DNA of 64,000 nucleotides, from NCBI GenBank assembly GCA_950106755.1, contig OX467082.1:36022001-36086000 (forward strand), given 5' to 3'. Under the pieces are notes generated by a model, which did no database searches, had not been told where the DNA came from, and saw nothing but the letters and a program-made list of their open reading frames with translations. Positions 60,270 to 64,000 of the stretch are shown here, in pieces. Within the stretch, counting starts at the first letter, position 1. Each line of letters starts with the position of its first letter. Source of the DNA: Climacium dendroides (lineage: Eukaryota > Streptophyta > Bryopsida > Hypnales > Climaciaceae). The translations under genes were made by a program, and so were the position numbers.

Positions 60270-61865
60270 GTTCCAAATTGGTAATTTTAAGTGTATATTA
60301 ACCTATTGGAGGGTCAATTTTTGAAGTTAATTTCCAAGTCGGGGGTAGTAGTGGATGCTACTAGGAGGTGCAGTATTTCAATCGTAATTCAATATCCAAG
60401 TTGGTATTGCAGACTAGTGTATTCCAAGTGGAATGGTCTGGGTTAATTTCCAAGTCGGATTTGCCTTGTGCGTAATAGTCGTATCCAGTTTGGTCTGTGG
60501 AGTGCGGTTAGGATTGTGTATGATCCAAGTTGGTTGTGTAGGGCGAGAGTGCCAATTTGGAAGTTATGTTTTTCAGTGTGATGGGCAGTTGTTGTTCGAG
60601 GTTCCTATTTGGCAGTTCGTGAATTTTGAGGTGGTGTCTAAGTTGGTTGGGAAACTGCCTAGCTCGGGGTTAAACTGAAGATTTCCAAATTGGAAGGCAC
60701 TCAGTGTTGAAGAAAGTCCGTTGCGTGTCCCAGCCAAGTTGTGCTGTGTATTTGTTTGTTTTTGTGTTTGAGTGCATGTGTGTGTTTCCCAGTTGGAAAT
60801 TGTGTCTGTGATCCAAGGTTGGATCGTGTCTGTGTGAGTCCTATTCGGGATTTGCAGATGGAGATTATCCTGGTGTTTCTCGTGGAGAAAAGAGGATGAA
60901 GATCTGAGTGAAGATTTGCAGTGAAGCTATGAAGTTAGAGTTTATGCCAAATGGGAATTGTGTAGTTGCTGGAGCTTTAAGGTTGTTATGCGAACGTGAT
61001 TGTTTCCCGATTTGGAGTTATACTGAGGAGTCAGTGTGGAAGCGATCAGTGGTGAACACAGAGATCGAGTGAAAAAATTAGCCCAAGTATAGGAAGTGAT
61101 CCAGCTTATGGAAGATGAAGTGAGTGAAAGGACTGTAAAATTGTAGAATTTCAAAGTCCTGATTGGAGAGATTTTGAGAAAAACTTATATGTTAACGGTG
61201 ATGTGTCACCAACTCGGATTTAATTGAAATGAATTCATATCTAGTTGGTGTGTTGTGATGTTGTTGTAGTTGATGAGAATTGCATGGCTATATAATTTGG
61301 AAGTATGTGATGGAGTTCGAATTGGTATGAATGCAAGTCCAAATTGTGTATGAAATGATATATGTGTGTTTGTATGGATTCCGATTTGGTCTGTGAGTCC
61401 AAGTTTGTCGTGTTAAGCTTCCAAGTCAGAAAGTTGTATGACAATGTGGTGTGATTCAATTTTATGTGAAGTATGAGTCCAATTTGGTAATTGGAGTATA
61501 TGCAATTAATATGAGAGGAAGTGATATCTCATGAGTGAATTAAGTGAGAGAAAAGTAAAAAAAAGGAGAGTAAGAAAATTCCCGAGTTGGGTAGAAAGTG
61601 TAAATTCTGTCAAAATGAGAATTTCGAGAGACCAAATTGTGAGATTAGGATGAAGCCGGAAGGAGAATCTGTTAGAAGGGAATTGGTTGCTGGCAAAGAA
61701 GCAGACAATGATGTGAAGAAGTGAACGCTGTGCAACCCAAGTTGGAGACAAGCCTGGTGGTTGGTGGCTGTGGGTGATGGCAAAGTACGAAGTTGGTGAA
61801 AAAGATCAAGGCCGAGTTGGAGTAAAAGACGATCAAAGAGAAAAGATGCTCAGTCCAATTTGGGA
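60270..61865. repeat. Dispersed array of CCAAGTTGG-like motifs
   Basis: About thirty copies of CCAAGTTGG, CCAATTTGG, CCAAATTGG, CCAAGTCGG or one-base variants lie in 1.6 kb, usually preceded by T or AT (for example 60273, 60333, 60396, 60449, 60524, 60551, 60683, 61463, 61735 and 61853). The motif is a degenerate palindrome. Spacing is irregular, mostly 30-70 bp, and the DNA between copies shows no shared unit. The plus strand is rich in G and T and poor in C. Short ORFs here look accidental. Confidence 0.7.
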
Positions 61866-62063
61866 AGATAAGTGTGATTATTAATTAAATTAAAAATTAA
61901 ACATGAGAAGAAATTAGTTTATTATAGATAATTTAGGAATAGTGTCTATGCTTGGTGTTGTTTTGGGCTAATTAAAGACAATTAGAAACAATCCTATTTA
62001 ATAACCTCCCTTGGAACGAACATAACTATTAGTTGGATAAATCCAAATAAGTCCCAACGCAAT

Positions 62064-62592
62064 CTACAATACGTCCACTTCAGTTTCATCAATAGTGTCA
62101 AGCTTGGAAATATCCATTCCTTCACTATTTTGCGTCAAATTAAACTCATGTTCAAAAGGTGCATTTTCAATCCCATCATCTTCATACGACAAGGTCCGAA
62201 CAATGCTACTAATTTCACCACCATTGGATTTCTGTAAGCGCCTAAACATCTTCGATCTTTCTAGCTGTTTCTTGCTAGAGAAGCGAAGTCCTGCCTTACA
62301 TCTCGTTCTATGAGAACCCTTCGGCATCTCTCCAACCAAAAACTCCAAGAAAGCGAACTAGACTTTCTCATTAGCAATACCGCAATCTCTCCGATATATA
62401 ACACTCTTCAAGTCTAATGAATGTATTCTCATCTAATTCATTATAACTTCTCCAAATAAAACATCTATTAACCAGGATATAAATGGTCAATAAGATCATC
62501 CATTCTTCGCTCAACTGCTTCATAATCACTCTCACATTTGAATATGCCACCACTACATTGGAAGAGGCCTCCATTTGGAGCCTTCTAATCAC
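62064..62592 (-). other. Two unrecognised open segments
   Basis: Minus-strand frames of 94 aa (62348-62064, with KGSHRTRCKAGLRFSSKKQ) and 73 aa (62592-62371) are open but match nothing I know. They could be exon relics of a transposon gene. Confidence 0.2.
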
Positions 62593-62758
62593 CCTTCAAT
62601 GTGAAAGTGGCGCTATGTACAATTCATTATTCCAAAGATCGGGTATTGATAACTAAATTTAAAAAATTCAATTGTTGGCCGTGCATTAAATTTTTAAATA
62701 TGGAGCCCTAAATCTTTTTAAGCTAAGTGGGGTACTTGAAACAAACTACAACCCTACT

Positions 62759-63640
62759 TTGTGGCACATTGCTAGATGCAAAAAGGAAGGAAAGACTTGT
62801 CATGGAGTTCAAGTTGGGATGAAGAAGAAATGTGGGGCTAAGATAAACAAGTCAAGTAAGAGTGGAACAACAGCACCTACCTACAACGGCCGCATGACAG
62901 AATATGGAACCAAGGCCATCATCAACTTTGATTTTTGGTTTTGTGCAGATGACCTTATGCATTGTGCAGGAGGCTCTAAAATCAAGTGGGTTCATGATTG
63001 GCCTCCTTTGCCAAATGTATGGCCTATTGCATGTGGAACACATCTCACCAAATCAGAGATCCTTTCTTTGGAGGAAACAAGATTTCAATTGCAAATTGAG
63101 GAACTAGACGAAGCAATGCTCTTATGCTCCATCTCTTTAATGAAGAGAGTATAGATGGAGGTGTATCTTTCCTTCACTCAAAACAGCCAGATAGCAATTT
63201 TCAACCATCTGATGGTGATATGCACCCGATAAAGTGATTGGGTAGGACCATACAACGTAATCCTAATGCACCGACAATTGACCACTGCAACAAATGGGAG
63301 ACAGCACAAAACCTAAAAGTTGTCATTCAATCCGTAGTCGTTATTCCATATCTTGGCTATGATAGAGTGATAACTCTACTGTCCAGCATCTTTCCCAACC
63401 AGAAGGTCTATCGAGTCACAATTTCAGACTTTCTTGCTTGTACCTGCGAAGACTTCATCACCATGAGTACAACTGCACTTAGTAGTAGGAAATCTTAGGT
63501 GAACTGCAAGCATTTGTATTATGTCTTTAGGTTCATTTGCAAGGCAAATTCTAAGGACAATAAGTACATACATGTACCAAGTTTGAGCTCTGATGAGGTG
63601 AAGCTACTTCTTGTAGGTAGCAATCTATAAGATGTATATT
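62759..63640 (+). pseudogene. SWIM zinc-finger, transposon-type gene relic
   Basis: The first block (62759-63151) ends in HDWPPLPNVWPIACGTHLTK and LSLEETRFQLQIEE, then shifts frame at about 63120. The second runs to 63640, with VYRVTISDFLACTCEDF and, after an in-frame TAG (63496-63498) standing where this family usually has Trp, VNCKHLYYVFRFICK. CxC...CxH is the SWIM zinc-binding pattern known from MULE/FAR1-type transposases and related multi-copy plant genes. The SWIM call is good; the superfamily is a guess. The frameshift and stop show it is not functional. Confidence 0.65.
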
Positions 63641-64000
63641 CATCTTGTAGTACTAGGTTGAAAAACTACTTTTGTTTAGAAGTGAATATAGAATGGCCTA
63701 TTGAAGTAGTTGACACGTATGCTAAATCCTAATTAGTTTAAGGTAGAAATAGTTTGTAGCAGCTTACAAACAACTGAAATGATTTGTAAAACCATAAACA
63801 TAACAAAAATACTTTAAAAAAAGCTAAATTTAGCCAAAAAAACATTGTAGGAAGAAATGTTACAATTCTACAAATGAATCTTGAAAATGCTACTACATTC
63901 TAAGGAGAACTTATTATAATGAAACAACATTATACAATTGATTGTTACATATCTCTAAATGAACCTTCTAAGAGTTTCTTAAAGTAGCCTCACCCATAAC

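Overview
The window looks like nuclear DNA of a land plant, most likely a seed-free one (moss, liverwort, lycophyte or fern). Three spliced plant housekeeping-type genes sit in about 64 kb of mostly AT-rich DNA crowded with decayed DNA transposons. The seed-free assignment is an inference. It rests on a piggyBac-type transposase relic, a SWIM-type relic and a methyltransferase gene of a style I associate with seed-free plants. I saw no LTR retrotransposon, rRNA or tRNA gene.

Layout. 1-8.8 kb: an unusual GTAC-rich block with a SUVR-like SET-domain methyltransferase gene (+) followed by a stop-interrupted DDE-type transposase gene (-). 10.2-13.8 kb (-): an RRM/nucleolar protein like ROS3/NOL8, for which five exons join in frame to 949 aa. 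15.1-18.2 kb and 21.9-22.6 kb: four short elements with inverted ends lying between TTAA sites (a fifth is at 40.3-41.6 kb). 19.8-21.2 kb (-): ribosomal protein uL11 (RPL12), three exons, 165 aa. 25.4-28.5 kb (+): a CACTA Tnp2 transposase relic split by about 2.2 kb of inserted DNA. 30.2-33.1 kb and 52.0-54.9 kb: two nearly identical, oppositely oriented copies of a 2.9-kb transposon with CTCGGGGGG ends and perfect 8-bp target duplications. Each carries an intact 420-aa ORF with two Cys/His modules. 37.2-38.2 kb (-): a plastid-type bifunctional nuclease (BBD, DUF151+UVR). 41-48 kb: foldback repeats, tandem repeats and a second CACTA relic. 49.5-50.5 kb (-): a piggyBac transposase relic. 51.5-59.6 kb (-): a multi-exon relic of a gene joining a ParB-like (GNHR) region to a DNA N4/N6-methyltransferase motif. 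57.6-59.4 kb: an array of palindromic repeats in its presumed first intron. 60.3-61.9 kb: a long array of CCAAGTTGG-like motifs. 62.8-63.6 kb (+): a SWIM zinc-finger gene relic.

How it fits together. The host genes (RPL12, the ROS3/NOL8-like gene, BBD) appear intact and independent. The rest is a graveyard of at least five DNA-transposon types. The best candidate for something little described is the ParB-like/DNA-methylase gene. Its reading frame can be followed through seven exons. It contains about a dozen stop codons, and one exon is split cleanly by transposon copy 2: removing the transposon and one 8-bp duplication restores the frame. The two-copy 2.9-kb transposon is the youngest active-looking element and encodes no recognisable transposase. 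All assignments were made by reading; no database search was possible.
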